Counted from the first letter of the stretch, positions 46,093 through 55,280 are shown. The stretch: DNA of 64,000 nucleotides from Thioalkalivibrio sp. ALE31 (GCF_000377405.1 NZ_KB905024.1:124001-188000); one strand, 5' to 3'. Notes: a model not told the origin generated them from the sequence alone. Program-made: numbers and translations.

Positions 46093-47555
46093 GCGGGACT
46101 CCCCATCGCATGAGTGTCTTCACGGGCCAGGCGGTCCCAGTCGAACGGGCGCGGGGCCAACCAGGTGGCCAGCACCATCACCGCCAGGGAGACCGCCGCG
46201 CCTACCAGGGCCGCGACGTAGAACCCGATCAGGAAATAGCTGGCCAGTCCGATACCGGACCCCAGTATCATCGACCAGGCGGCGCCCTGCGGGTTCGCCT
46301 GCTTCCAGTACAGGCCGGCGACGATCGGCCAGATCGCGGAGGCCACGAAGGCCCCGGTGAAGTACAGCAGCTCCGCCAGGGAGCCGACGATCGGGATCTC
46401 GCCGCGATAGCTGGCCGCCAGCCAGGTCAGCAGACCCAGCAGCACCACGATTACCTTGGTCGCGCGGAACTGGTGCTGCTCGCTGGCTCGCGGACGGATG
46501 TGGCCGCGATAGATGTCGCGGGTCACCAGGTCGGACGTGGCCGCCAGCAGCGAATCGAGGCTGGAGGCCAGCGCGGCGAAGACCACGATGAACACCACGA
46601 TCGCCCCGGTGAGACCCAGCACCTCGGCGGCCACCAGCGGCCCGACCATGTCCGCCGCGGGGACGTTGATCCCCAGCGCCGGCGTGGCCAGCGCGATGAA
46701 GCCGGCGACAATCGGGATCGACAGCCACAGCAACCCGCCGAACAGGTAGGCGCGAAAGCCCACGTTGCGCCCGAAGGCGAAGGCGCGCGACCACCAGACG
46801 TTGGAGTGGAAGATCTCGCCCACGCCAAACAGCAGGTTGTTGAACAGGAACATGATCGCGGCCGGGAACAGCAGGCTCAGCAGTTCCGGGCGCTCTTCCA
46901 TCAGGTTGAAGTGGATCGCCTCGAAGCCGACCTTGTCGATGGTCAGCCAGGCGATGAACGCCGCGCCGGCGATAATGATGATGGTCTGGATGAAGTCGGT
47001 GCCGATGACCGCGCGCAGCCCACCCAGGAGGGTGTAGATCACGCAGACGGTCAGGATCACGGTCATGCCCACGCGATAGTCGATCCCGGCCAGGGCATTG
47101 ATCAGCACCCCGCCTGCCATTGCCATCGAGACCAGCCAGCCAAAGGCGTAGATCAGCGAGACCACCAGGAACACGCGCCAGGTGAAGGTACCGAAGCGCA
47201 GGCGGATGAAGTCCCCGGAGGTGAAGCCCCGGGGCATCAGCTCGCGGATGCGCCGCGCCAGCGGCGCGAACAGGATCAGGCCCAGCGCACCCAGCGAATA
47301 CCCGAGCATGCCCCAGACACCAAGCTGCAGCGCCAGCTGCGGGGCGGTCATCGTGGTATTGGCGGTGACCCAGGTGGCCATCGCCGTGGCGGTGGCGAGC
47401 GCCAGGCCGACATTGCGGCCCGCCAGCATGTGGTCCTCGGCGGTCTTGTTGCGACGACCCAGCCACCAGCCCAGCACCACCCAGAGGACGCTGAACGCCG
47501 CCAGCAGCCCCCAGGCAATGGAGGTCGGGAGGATGGGGTCGTCGAGACCGGTCAC
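46089..47555 (-). CDS. Sodium:solute symporter (SSS family)
   Basis: A 488-residue inner-membrane transporter with about 13 hydrophobic helices and SSS hallmarks: WWLGRRNKTAEDHMLAGRNVGL at the N-terminus, GFTSGDFIRLRFGT, and the sodium-site region VFAALASSLDSLLAATSDL. Family members carry urea, nucleobases, amino acids, sugars or vitamins; specificity is unclear. It starts at GTG 47555, overlapping the isochorismatase-like gene by 4 bp, and overlaps the small peptide gene at its end. The operon setting suggests import of the compound degraded by the two hydrolases. Confidence 0.88.
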   Translation of the reverse strand: MTGLDDPILPTSIAWGLLAAFSVLWVVLGWWLGRRNKTAEDHMLAGRNVGLALATATAMATWVTANTTMTAPQLALQLGVWGMLGYSLGALGLILFAPLARRIRELMPRGFTSGDFIRLRFGTFTWRVFLVVSLIYAFGWLVSMAMAGGVLINALAGIDYRVGMTVILTVCVIYTLLGGLRAVIGTDFIQTIIIIAGAAFIAWLTIDKVGFEAIHFNLMEERPELLSLLFPAAIMFLFNNLLFGVGEIFHSNVWWSRAFAFGRNVGFRAYLFGGLLWLSIPIVAGFIALATPALGINVPAADMVGPLVAAEVLGLTGAIVVFIVVFAALASSLDSLLAATSDLVTRDIYRGHIRPRASEQHQFRATKVIVVLLGLLTWLAASYRGEIPIVGSLAELLYFTGAFVASAIWPIVAGLYWKQANPQGAAWSMILGSGIGLASYFLIGFYVAALVGAAVSLAVMVLATWLAPRPFDWDRLAREDTHAMGSPA

Positions 47556-48295
47556 GAGGCCTCCTGCACCTTCTTGATCTCGCGGATCGCCTCGTCCGTG
47601 GTCATCACCCGGGCGTAGCGGTCCTTGATGGTGGTGATCGTGGCCTTCTGCATCTCCGGCGTCACCGTGGCCGTGGCGTCGTCCATCAGGGTGACATAAA
47701 AGCCCAGGTCACAGGCATCCCGCACGGCCGTGGAGACGCACTCGTTGGAGTACACGCCCACGATGAACAAGGCGGAGATGTTCAGGTTGCGCAGGATGTA
47801 GTGCAGGTTGGTGGAGTTGAAGACCCCGCTGGCGGTCTTGTCCAGCACGATCTCGTCCCCCACCGGAGCCACCTGCTCGACGAACTCGGCGTCCTTGGAG
47901 CCGGGAGCCGCGTGCAGGTTCAGGCGCTTGTGGCCCGGGCTGCGGTCGCGGCCGTCGCGGGTCAGCGAGCGGATGCGGGTGTGGATCACCTCCAGCCCCT
48001 CTTCGCGGAAGGCGTCCTGCAGGCGGCGCACATTGGGCAGCACGGTCTGCTCGAGGCGGTTGAAGTAGTACTCCTGCGCCTCCAGCGGCACACCGGATTC
48101 GGCGGAATCCGCGAACACGCCGTGGCCCCGCGCGGCATCCAGGTACTGCAGGTCGATGCACAGCAGCGCGACGTGGTGCTCCCGCAGCTCCTGACGCAGG
48201 ACCGGCGTGGTGATCAGGCTCTCCTGGTACTGCTCGCGCAGCGGGTCCAGGGAGTCGTAGTCGGTCAGGCGGGAGACGTTGTTGTTGTCGGCCAT
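47552..48295 (-). CDS. Isochorismatase-family cysteine hydrolase
   Basis: A 247-residue amidohydrolase of the isochorismatase/nicotinamidase superfamily. The triad is visible as Asp in ALLCIDLQY (near 45), Lys in IVLDKTASGVF (near 145) and Cys in YSNECVSTAVRDA (near 182). Relatives include N-carbamoylsarcosine amidase, ureidoacrylate amidohydrolase RutB and biuret hydrolase, all of which cleave carbamoyl or amide nitrogen. The start at 48295 gives MADNNNVSRL; longer in-frame sequence is Arg-rich and atypical. It lies 25 bp behind the M20 hydrolase and overlaps the symporter gene. Confidence 0.85.
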   Translation of the reverse strand: MADNNNVSRLTDYDSLDPLREQYQESLITTPVLRQELREHHVALLCIDLQYLDAARGHGVFADSAESGVPLEAQEYYFNRLEQTVLPNVRRLQDAFREEGLEVIHTRIRSLTRDGRDRSPGHKRLNLHAAPGSKDAEFVEQVAPVGDEIVLDKTASGVFNSTNLHYILRNLNISALFIVGVYSNECVSTAVRDACDLGFYVTLMDDATATVTPEMQKATITTIKDRYARVMTTDEAIREIKKVQEAS

Positions 48296-48320
48296 TCCGG
48301 GCGTTTCCTTTCGTCGGGGT

Positions 48321-49562
48321 TTATTGCCGGGCCGCCAGCGCCAGGGCACTTTGCAGGGCCACGTTGGCGCCGATCTCGATGTCCTCCCAGTTTGTCCATT
48401 CCGCGGCGGAATGGCTACGCCCCTGGAGGCTCGGCACGAAGATCATGCCGGTACGGGTGATCCGGCTCATGCTCTGGGTGTCGTGGGCCGCGCCACTGGG
48501 CATAGTGATGTACTCCAGACCCATGCGCTCGGCCTGCGCCTCGATGGTCTGCACAATGCCGGGATCGCAGCGCACCGGGTCGATCTCGGAGAGCACGTCG
48601 AATTCGAACATCAAATCACGCCGACGGGCCAGGCTCGACAGGGTGCGACGGGCCGCATGCGCCAGCGCGGTCAGCACCTTTTCGTCGGTATCGCGCACCT
48701 CGAAGGAGAAGGTCGCCACCCCGGGCACCGTGTTCGGCGCCCCGGGCGAGAGCTCCACGCGCCCGATGGTGGCACGCGAATTCGGGCTGCCGTGCTCCTC
48801 CAGCAGGCGATCGATCTCGCCGCCGAACTCGGCCAGGCCCTGGAAGGCATCAATGCGCATGTCCATCGGCGTGGTACCGGCATGGTTCGGCTGCCCCTTC
48901 AGGCGCACCTCCCACTTGAACAACCCGGTAATCGCCTCGACCACGCCCACGCTCAGGCCGCGCCGGTCGAGTACCGGCCCCTGCTCGATATGCGTCTCGA
49001 TGAAGGCATGCAGGGTGTGCGGGTCGCGCCGCGCGCTCAGGGCGTCGTCGGCATTCAGGCCCCAGTTGGCCATGGCCTCGACCAGGGTCACGCCCTCGAG
49101 ATCCCGCGCATGGCTGATACTCTCGGGGGTCAGCTTGCCGGCCATCGCCTGGGAGCCGAACATGCCACCGAAACGACCCTCTTCGTCGGTGAAGTCGATC
49201 ACCTCCAGCGGGTACTGCAGATCGACCGCGTTCTCCTTGGCCGTGCGCAGCACCTCCAGCCCGATCAGCACGCCCAGCGCCCCGTCCAGCGGGCCGCCCC
49301 CGGGCACCGTGTCTAGGTGCGAACCCATGGCGACCACCGGGCGCTTGCCGTCATAGTCCAGCCGACCATGCAGGTTGGCGGCACCGTCCTGCCAGACGTC
49401 CAGGCCGGCGGCCTCCAGGCGACCGCGAAACCACTCGCGCCCGGCGCGGTCGCCCTCGCTGAAGGCGCGGCGATGCAGGCCGCGGTCGGCATCGCGGCCG
49501 ATCTGGCCCAGGTCGTTGATGTCCTGTTGCAGGCGCTGCATGTTGATCTTGAGATCCGTCAT
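48321..49562 (-). CDS. Zn-dependent M20-family amidase (N-carbamoyl amino acid hydrolase / allantoate amidohydrolase type)
   Basis: A 413-residue binuclear metal hydrolase of the hydantoinase/carbamoylase family. Metal ligands are visible in GSHLDTVPGGGPLDGALGV (His, Asp, Asp) and FTDEEGRFGGMFGSQA (Glu pair); the dimerisation-domain GQPNHAGTTPMDMR and late SGAAHDTQSM are typical. Relatives hydrolyse N-carbamoyl amino acids, allantoate, ureidoglycolate or beta-ureidopropionate, releasing CO2 and ammonia. Which of these applies cannot be decided here. It is the first enzyme gene of the operon. Confidence 0.88.
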   Translation of the reverse strand: MTDLKINMQRLQQDINDLGQIGRDADRGLHRRAFSEGDRAGREWFRGRLEAAGLDVWQDGAANLHGRLDYDGKRPVVAMGSHLDTVPGGGPLDGALGVLIGLEVLRTAKENAVDLQYPLEVIDFTDEEGRFGGMFGSQAMAGKLTPESISHARDLEGVTLVEAMANWGLNADDALSARRDPHTLHAFIETHIEQGPVLDRRGLSVGVVEAITGLFKWEVRLKGQPNHAGTTPMDMRIDAFQGLAEFGGEIDRLLEEHGSPNSRATIGRVELSPGAPNTVPGVATFSFEVRDTDEKVLTALAHAARRTLSSLARRRDLMFEFDVLSEIDPVRCDPGIVQTIEAQAERMGLEYITMPSGAAHDTQSMSRITRTGMIFVPSLQGRSHSAAEWTNWEDIEIGANVALQSALALAARQ

Positions 49563-49640
49563 GGAACCCTCCGGAAACGGGTCCGTCGCTGCTACGCGAG
49601 GGCGGGGCCTCGAGCGTATCGGCAGGACGGACCGGGTGAA

Positions 49641-50042
49641 TCAGTCGCGCGGACGCCCGCGCAGGATGGCCCCGATCAGGACCAGGAAGACGATCGCGCC
49701 CACCGCGAAGAAGCCGAAGGCGCGGGTCAGGCTGTGATGCTCCACCGTGACGGTGGTTTGGTCGGCCCAGTCATCCGCATCCGCGGCGCGCAGGCGGAAC
49801 CGGTACTCGCCATCGGGCAGTCCGCTGATGACGGTGCTGGTATCACCGCCCTGGTAGATCACGCGGGCATCCGCGTGATCCGGCCCCGAGGCCTGCTCCA
49901 GAACCACCGCCGCATCCGCCTCCCAGGCGAGGGTGAACCCGCCATCGGTGGAGCGCTCCGGCGGGGCGTCGAAGGCCGGCTGGGCGCCCACCGCAAGCGG
50001 CAGGAAGAGCAGCGCGGGCAGGAGGGGGCGAAGGATGCGCAT
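49641..50042 (-). CDS. Secreted, C-terminally membrane-anchored small protein
   Basis: A 133-residue protein with a signal peptide (1 to about 20, LPALLFLPLAVGAQP), a fibronectin-III-like beta domain (about 30-100; STDGGFTLAWEAD, SGLPDGEYRFRLRAAD) and one C-terminal helix (about 108-127) followed by RGRPRD. It would display a small beta domain in the periplasm from the inner membrane. The family is not recognised. It lies between the MarR regulator and the hydrolases and may assist uptake or envelope attachment. Confidence 0.65.
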   Translation of the reverse strand: MRILRPLLPALLFLPLAVGAQPAFDAPPERSTDGGFTLAWEADAAVVLEQASGPDHADARVIYQGGDTSTVISGLPDGEYRFRLRAADADDWADQTTVTVEHHSLTRAFGFFAVGAIVFLVLIGAILRGRPRD

Positions 50043-50066
50043 CGGAGCCTCCGGACGGGCCCGGGC

Positions 50067-50603
50067 TCAGGCCTTGCCGTCGAACGGTTGCAGCCCGGCC
50101 CGAGGCTCGGTGGTGTTCATCGCCTCGACCAGCAGGTCGAGGTTCTGGTCGAGTTCCTCCAGACACCCCTTCGGCAGCGACTGCAGGGCCCGGTTCAGTT
50201 CGCCTTGCGGCGCGGCCGGGGCCTGGTCCAGCAGTTCGAGGCCGGCATCGGTGACATAGAGCCGCACGATGCGCTGGTCCTTTTCCGGACGGCGGCGCTC
50301 GATCAGCCCGCGGTGCTCCAGCTTGTCCAGCAGGTTGGAGGTCGTGGAGGCATGCACCGAGAGCCGACGCGACAGGTCGCTGACGTTAAGCCCCGGCGTG
50401 CGCTGCAGTTCCCACAGGGCCCACAGCTGCGAGGCGCTGATCCCACAGGCCCGCTCGACCGTGCGCGAGTGCCCCTGCAGCGCGCGGATGATCACCCGCA
50501 ACTGGCGGATCACCGAACGCGCCAGATCCGGCTCGCCACTCGTGCCGGCGACGGCACCGGATTCGTTGTCGTGTGCCTGGGGCACGGCCTGGGTGGATGT
50601 CAT
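50067..50603 (-). CDS. MarR-family transcriptional regulator
   Basis: A 178-residue winged-helix regulator. The DNA-binding region (about 70-130) reads LWALWELQRTPGLNVSDLSRRLSVHASTTSNLLDKLEHRGLIERRRPEKDQRIVRLYVT; the helices flanking it form the dimer. The start at 50603 is used because the longer in-frame extension crosses the operator palindrome. It heads the minus-strand operon, faces the porin gene and should sense a ligand of the pathway, binding the palindrome at 50637-50654. Confidence 0.88.
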   Translation of the reverse strand: MTSTQAVPQAHDNESGAVAGTSGEPDLARSVIRQLRVIIRALQGHSRTVERACGISASQLWALWELQRTPGLNVSDLSRRLSVHASTTSNLLDKLEHRGLIERRRPEKDQRIVRLYVTDAGLELLDQAPAAPQGELNRALQSLPKGCLEELDQNLDLLVEAMNTTEPRAGLQPFDGKA

Positions 50604-50636
50604 CGAAACTTCCCGCAATTGAATCACTCGTTTAGT

Positions 50637-50654
50637 TATTTTTGTACAAAAATA
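50637..50654. promoter_or_regulatory. Perfect 18-bp palindrome, probable MarR operator
   Basis: TATTTTTGTACAAAAATA is a perfect palindrome in an AT-rich island, 34 bp upstream of the marR start. Size and symmetry fit a MarR-dimer operator that would control the regulator and operon and possibly the divergent porin. Confidence 0.7.
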
Positions 50655-50976
50655 GTTCCATTGCAACTTACGCACCGGCTGGCGAAATCCGGCCATGGGC
50701 TCTAAACAGGTGGATTGGGGAACCTGCCCCGCTCAGAGGACCGACCCGGTACGCCGGGCATCGGTCAGCTGGAGGGCCTCCCGCCCAAGAAAAGGAACAC
50801 GGGGCGGGTGTCGTGGTCACACCACAGTGCGCCGGGGCTGCGTATCGTGTTTACAACGCATTTGCCCGCGTGGTCCGCAGACCACCGGTTGCAGCCCGGG
50901 ACGCACCGTGCACTTCGTGTCCGCCCGGTAAGGCCACTGGCGACACCCGAACCGCCTGACCAGAAGAGGAATCACA
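50655..50976. other. Leader region of the porin gene
   Basis: About 320 bp without a supported gene between the operator and the porin. It contains a small palindrome GTGGTC-cgca-GACCAC (50870-50885) that could be another regulator site and AGAGGA (50964-50969) as the porin Shine-Dalgarno. No clear sigma-70 or sigma-54 promoter was found. Confidence 0.4.
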
Positions 50977-52167
50977 ATGAAGAAGACGATGAGCTGGACC
51001 CTGGCACCCCTGTCCGGTGCCGTTGCCCTGGCCCTGTTCCTGGGCCCGAATGTCGCCGCCGCCGAATACGACAGCATCCAGGTCGGCAACCTGTCGATCG
51101 GCGGCGCACTGCGCGCCAATTATGTCATTGGCGACTATCCCGACTCCGATCGACGCTCATGGGACAAGGGCGGCAATTTTCTGCTCGACACCGCCCGTAT
51201 CAACCTCGACTACGAGAACGGTCCCTGGCTCGGCAAGCTGGAGTACCGCTGGTATGACGGCTACAACATGCTGCACACCGGCTGGGTCGGCTATAACTTC
51301 GAGAACGAGAGCCAGCTGCAGGTGGGCGTCAACCGCGTACCCTTTGGCCCGGGCCCCTACGGTGTGTCCCAGAGCTGGTTCTTTGACCAGCATTACTACG
51401 TGGGTCTGTCCGACGACATGGACCTCGGCGTGAAGTACACCATGCCGATGGGCGACTGGACCTGGGACTTCGGCTATTACGCGCGAGATGAAGGCCACTA
51501 CTCGGGCGACACCCGGGACAGTGCGCGGTACTCCTATGACGTCGTCAACGAATCGGGCGACGGCTATGAGGAACGCAACCAGTTCAACGTGCGCGGAATC
51601 TACAGCATCCCGAACGCGAATACCGACGTCGGTTTTTCCGCGCAATACGGCGAGTTGAAGAGCAAGGGTCCGCAGAGTGATGGCGACCATTACGCGGTCT
51701 CCGGCCACATGGTCAACAACTGGGGCAACTGGACCCTGGCCAGCCAGCTGACCTATTACAAGTTCGACGTGGACGCGAACCAGCCGCTGGGAACCGACAA
51801 GCTGGTCCAGATGGGCGCCTACGACTTCCCGAACACCGTGGCCGCCGAGGGCTGGATCCCGGCCGTGTCGCTCAGTTACTACCAGGAAACCAGCAACATC
51901 CCGTGGCTGGACTACGTAATCCCGTACGCCGAGGTGTCCTCAATCGTGAAGAGCGAGAGCGACTTCAACAACAGCGACATGCTGGTGCTGGGCGCCGCCT
52001 GGGCCCGGGGTAACTGGTACATCTACACGGACCTGGCCTACTCCAACGGCAACGAATTCGTCGGCGGGAACCGCCGCGGCGACAACCCGTTCGGGGATCG
52101 CCTGGGCGCCAACGAGGACAACAACTGGGAGGCCCGGGTCAATATCAACTTCGGGTACTACTTCTAG
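50977..52167 (+). CDS. Outer-membrane porin
   Basis: A 396-residue beta-barrel protein. The signal peptide (1 to about 28) ends VAAA-EYD, alternating amphipathic strands run throughout (for example GNWTLASQLTYYKFDVD, WEARVNINFGYYF), and the terminal Phe is the outer-membrane assembly signal. Aromatic-rich strands and acidic loops resemble substrate-selective porins of the OprP/carbohydrate type, but the substrate is not evident. It is divergent from the MarR-led operon, consistent with bringing the operon's substrate through the outer membrane. A clean terminator follows. Confidence 0.8.
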   Translation: MKKTMSWTLAPLSGAVALALFLGPNVAAAEYDSIQVGNLSIGGALRANYVIGDYPDSDRRSWDKGGNFLLDTARINLDYENGPWLGKLEYRWYDGYNMLHTGWVGYNFENESQLQVGVNRVPFGPGPYGVSQSWFFDQHYYVGLSDDMDLGVKYTMPMGDWTWDFGYYARDEGHYSGDTRDSARYSYDVVNESGDGYEERNQFNVRGIYSIPNANTDVGFSAQYGELKSKGPQSDGDHYAVSGHMVNNWGNWTLASQLTYYKFDVDANQPLGTDKLVQMGAYDFPNTVAAEGWIPAVSLSYYQETSNIPWLDYVIPYAEVSSIVKSESDFNNSDMLVLGAAWARGNWYIYTDLAYSNGNEFVGGNRRGDNPFGDRLGANEDNNWEARVNINFGYYF

Positions 52168-52213
52168 GACGAGAGTACGCGGCCGCCACCCGGCGGCCCG
52201 CTGGCGTCACTCG

Positions 52214-52241
52214 AGCCCGCATCCACGGATGCGGGCTTTTT
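52214..52241 (+). terminator. Rho-independent terminator after the porin gene
   Basis: GCCCGCATCC (52215-52224) pairs with GGATGCGGGC (52227-52236), followed by five T residues. It lies between the convergent porin and ampG genes. Confidence 0.9.
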
Positions 52242-52269
52242 GCTGTCCGGCCGCGAGGCCTTCGGCCGG

Positions 52270-53679
52270 CTAGTCGCGGGCGGGGGCCTCGGCGAGGTCC
52301 GGACGTCCGGGCTGGGGCATGCGGTCGGGATTGGCCCAGCGCATCAGGGCGAAGGCGAGCAGGATGGTGGGGATGCCGATCAGGGCGGAGCTGGCGAAGA
52401 ACCAGACCCAGCCGATGTGCTCGGCGAGTACGCCCGTGAAGCCGGCGAGGAACTGGCCGGGCAGGGTCATGATGGAGCTGAACAGGGCGTACTGGGTGGC
52501 GGTGTAGGCGCTGTTGGTCAGGCTTGAGAGATAGGCGATGAACACCGAGATCGCCATGCCACCGGAGAGATTGTCGGCCATGATCGCGAACACCAGGCCA
52601 TAGGTCTCCGGCCCCAGGGTCGCCAGCCAGGAGAAGGTCAGGTTGGTCAGCGGGGCCAGGATCGCGGTCGCGATCAGCATGCGCATGATGCCGAAGCGCA
52701 CCACCAGCAGGCCGCCGAGGGCCGCGCCGGTCAGGGTCATGGCCAGGCCGAAGGCGGCGGCGATGTTGGCGATCTCGTCCTTGGTGAAGCCGATGTCCAG
52801 ATAGAACGGATTGGCCATCACGCCCATGAAGATATCGCTGATGCGGAACACGGCGATGAAGGCGATCACCACCAGGGCGATCTTCCCGAAGCGCTGCCAG
52901 AACTCGACGAACGGGCAGATCACCGCGCCGATGAACCAGGCCTTCAGGCCGCGCCACCAGCCCGTATCGGAGGTGTTGTTGAGGTAGTGGACCACGCGGT
53001 CCTCGAGTCGGGCCGTGGCGGAGTCGCGCCGGGCCACCTCGGGCTCACGGACGATCAGCGTGCAGACGACGCCCACCAGCATCAGGGCGGCCATCGCGCC
53101 ATAGGAGAGGCTCCAGCTGCCGATCGCGGCGATATGCAGCGCCCCGGCTCCAGCGGTCAGTAGGGCCACGCGATAGCCGAACACGTAGGCGGCGGCCATC
53201 GCGCCCTGGCGCTCCTGGCTGACGGCCTCGATGCGGTAGGCATCGATGGCGATGTCCTGGGTCGCGGCGCCGAAGGCCGTGAGTACGGCCCAGACGGCCA
53301 CCAGCCAGAGCTGCTCCGTCGGGTCGGTCAGGGCGATCCCGGCCAGGCCCAGGATGATCACGGCCTGGGCGAACAGCATCCAGGCACGACGACGTCCGAA
53401 CACTCGGGTCAGGACCGGCAGGGCGAGGCGGTCGACCACCGGGGCCCAGAACACCTTGATGCTGTAGGCCATGCCGACCCAGGAGAGGAAGCCGATGGAG
53501 GCCAGCTCCACGCCAAGGTCGCGCAGCCAGGCGGTGAAGGTGCCGCCGGTCAGCAGCAGCGGCAAGCCCGCGGCAAAGCCGAGGAACAGCATGCCGATGA
53601 CCCGCGGATGGCGGTAGACCGCCAGGGCCGCGCGCCAGTCGCGGCGCGGGGGCCGTTGCGCTTCGGCGGCGTCGGTCAT
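52270..53679 (-). CDS. ampG: AmpG-type MFS permease (muropeptide importer)
   Basis: A 469-residue major-facilitator protein with 12-14 hydrophobic helices. AmpG hallmarks are MLFLGFAAGLPLLLTGGTFTAWLRDLGV, SWVGMAYSIKVFWAPVVDR, ATQDIAIDAYRIE and ALFSSIMTLPGQFLAGFTG. It imports anhydromuropeptides for cell-wall recycling. The ATG at 53679 fits the family better than a GTG three codons upstream. It follows the exodeoxyribonuclease gene by 18 bp on the same strand. Confidence 0.92.
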   Translation of the reverse strand: MTDAAEAQRPPRRDWRAALAVYRHPRVIGMLFLGFAAGLPLLLTGGTFTAWLRDLGVELASIGFLSWVGMAYSIKVFWAPVVDRLALPVLTRVFGRRRAWMLFAQAVIILGLAGIALTDPTEQLWLVAVWAVLTAFGAATQDIAIDAYRIEAVSQERQGAMAAAYVFGYRVALLTAGAGALHIAAIGSWSLSYGAMAALMLVGVVCTLIVREPEVARRDSATARLEDRVVHYLNNTSDTGWWRGLKAWFIGAVICPFVEFWQRFGKIALVVIAFIAVFRISDIFMGVMANPFYLDIGFTKDEIANIAAAFGLAMTLTGAALGGLLVVRFGIMRMLIATAILAPLTNLTFSWLATLGPETYGLVFAIMADNLSGGMAISVFIAYLSSLTNSAYTATQYALFSSIMTLPGQFLAGFTGVLAEHIGWVWFFASSALIGIPTILLAFALMRWANPDRMPQPGRPDLAEAPARD

Positions 53680-53697
53680 GCGCGGCACAGGCCCCGG

Positions 53698-54471
53698 TCA
53701 GGGCTGGTAGTCATAGTCGATCCAGAACGGCGCGTGGTCGGAGAAGCGGTCGTCGGTGTGGATGTACGGATCGCGCGCGGTGGCGGCAATGCCCGGGGTG
53801 GCGATCTGGTAGTCGATCCGCCAGCCCACGTTCTTGGCCCAGGCCTGGCCGCGGTTGGACCACCAGGTGTACTGCTCGGGGCGCCCGTCCAGCCGGCGGA
53901 ACACGTCGACCATGCCGATCTCGTCGAACAGGTGGTCCAGCCAGGCCCGCTCCTCCGGCAAGAAGCCGGAGTTCTTGCGGTTGGACTTATAGTTGGTGAG
54001 GTCGATCTCCTTGTGGGCGATGTTCCAGTCGCCGCAGATGACCCATTCACGCCCGTCCTGCATGCGTTCCGCCAGCCAGGGGCGGAAGAACTCGAGGAAG
54101 CGCCACTTGGAGTCCTGGCGATGATCGCCCGAAGACCCCGAGGGCAGGTAGAGCGAGACCACCGACAGGTTGCCGAACCGCATCTCGGCATAGCGGCCCT
54201 CATTGTCGGCCTCCTCGAAGCCGATGCGGGTCACGACTTCGTCCGGCTGGCGGCGGCTGTACAGCGCCACGCCGCTGTAGCCGGGCTTCACGGCATCGAC
54301 ATAGACGCTGTGGTAGCCGGGTGGATGGAAGGGCTCGCCCTGGATCTGGTGGATCTGGGCCTTGGTCTCCTGGATACAGACCACGTCGGCCTCGGTGGAC
54401 GGGAGCCAGTCGAAGAAGCCCTTGCGGGCTGCGGCACGGATGCCATTGGCGTTCATCGAGAGTATGCGCAT
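53698..54471 (-). CDS. xthA: Exodeoxyribonuclease III / AP endonuclease (Crc-like family)
   Basis: A 257-residue endonuclease/exonuclease/phosphatase-fold protein with MRILSMNANGIRAAARKGF, the metal Glu in VVCIQETKAQ, GYSGVALYSR, the active-site CGDWNIAHKEIDL and the terminal SDHAPFWIDYDY. All catalytic residues appear present, favouring an active AP endonuclease. In pseudomonads the homologue beside pyrE is the catabolite regulator Crc, and the same divergent pyrE arrangement is seen here. The start at 54471 is the family start. Confidence 0.92.
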   Translation of the reverse strand: MRILSMNANGIRAAARKGFFDWLPSTEADVVCIQETKAQIHQIQGEPFHPPGYHSVYVDAVKPGYSGVALYSRRQPDEVVTRIGFEEADNEGRYAEMRFGNLSVVSLYLPSGSSGDHRQDSKWRFLEFFRPWLAERMQDGREWVICGDWNIAHKEIDLTNYKSNRKNSGFLPEERAWLDHLFDEIGMVDVFRRLDGRPEQYTWWSNRGQAWAKNVGWRIDYQIATPGIAATARDPYIHTDDRFSDHAPFWIDYDYQP

Positions 54472-54573
54472 GGCGACGAACGATACCCGCGCCCGCGCGC
54501 GTGGAAAAGCCCCGGACTGCGGCACTGGCACAGGTCTGTGTCAAAATACGACGTTTGAGACCGGAGCCACCCG

Positions 54574-55209
54574 ATGACCGCCCACGCCTTCCTCGAATAT
54601 GCCCTGCAACGCGACGTCCTGCGCTTTGGCGAGTTCACACTGAAGTCCGGACGGCTGAGCCCGTACTTCTTCAACGCGGGCCTGTTCAATCGCGGCTCGG
54701 ACCTGGCGCGGCTGGGCGAGTTCTACGCGCAGGCGATCAGGGATTCCGGTATCCAGTTCGACCTGGTGTTCGGTCCGGCCTACAAGGGCATTCCGCTGGC
54801 CGCGGCGGTCACCGAGGCGCTTTATCGCGACCACGGCATGGACCGCCCCTGGGCCTTCAACCGCAAGGAGGCCAAGGATCACGGCGAGGGCGGCAACATC
54901 GTCGGCGCCCCGCTGGAGGGTCGGGTGCTGATCGTGGACGACGTGATTACCGCCGGCACCGCGATCCGGGAATCGGTGGACCTGATCCGGGCGGCCGGGG
55001 CCACCCCGGTCGGCGTGGCGATCGCGCTGGACCGCGAGGAGCGCGGCCGCGGCGAGCGCTCCGCGATCCAGGAGGTCGAGGCCGATCTGGGCCTGCAGGT
55101 GGTGCGCGTCGCCCGGCTGGGCGACCTGGTCCGCATGCTCGAGGAGACCGGCCGCGCGCCGGAACACCTGGAGGCCCTGCGCGCCTACCGCGCCGAGTAC
55201 GGCGTTTAG
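54574..55209 (+). CDS. pyrE: Orotate phosphoribosyltransferase
   Basis: A 211-residue pyrimidine-biosynthesis enzyme that joins orotate to PRPP. Visible are [19 protein letters not shown], the [10 protein letters not shown] loop, [11 protein letters not shown] and the PRPP motif [14 protein letters not shown]. It is divergent from xthA. This is genuine de novo pyrimidine synthesis, unlike the carbamoyltransferase homologue at 44900. Confidence 0.97.
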   Translation: MTAHAFLEYALQRDVLRFGEFTLKSGRLSPYFFNAGLFNRGSDLARLGEFYAQAIRDSGIQFDLVFGPAYKGIPLAAAVTEALYRDHGMDRPWAFNRKEAKDHGEGGNIVGAPLEGRVLIVDDVITAGTAIRESVDLIRAAGATPVGVAIALDREERGRGERSAIQEVEADLGLQVVRVARLGDLVRMLEETGRAPEHLEALRAYRAEYGV

Positions 55210-55243
55210 GGAGACGCGGACCACCGCTTCAGCGTCCACCTCC

Positions 55244-55280
55244 GTCATTGCGAGGAGGTGCAGCCGACGAAGCAATCTCC
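55244..55280 (+). repeat. REP-like unit after pyrE
   Basis: A 37-bp unit beginning GTCATTGCGAGGAGG and ending GACGAAGCAATCTCC, of the same family as the units at 18403-18619. A loosely related GC-rich stretch ending CCTCGCAAGGACGG (to 55408) suggests a decayed inverted partner. The rest of the pyrE-cupin gap (55210-55434) shows nothing else. Confidence 0.6.
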
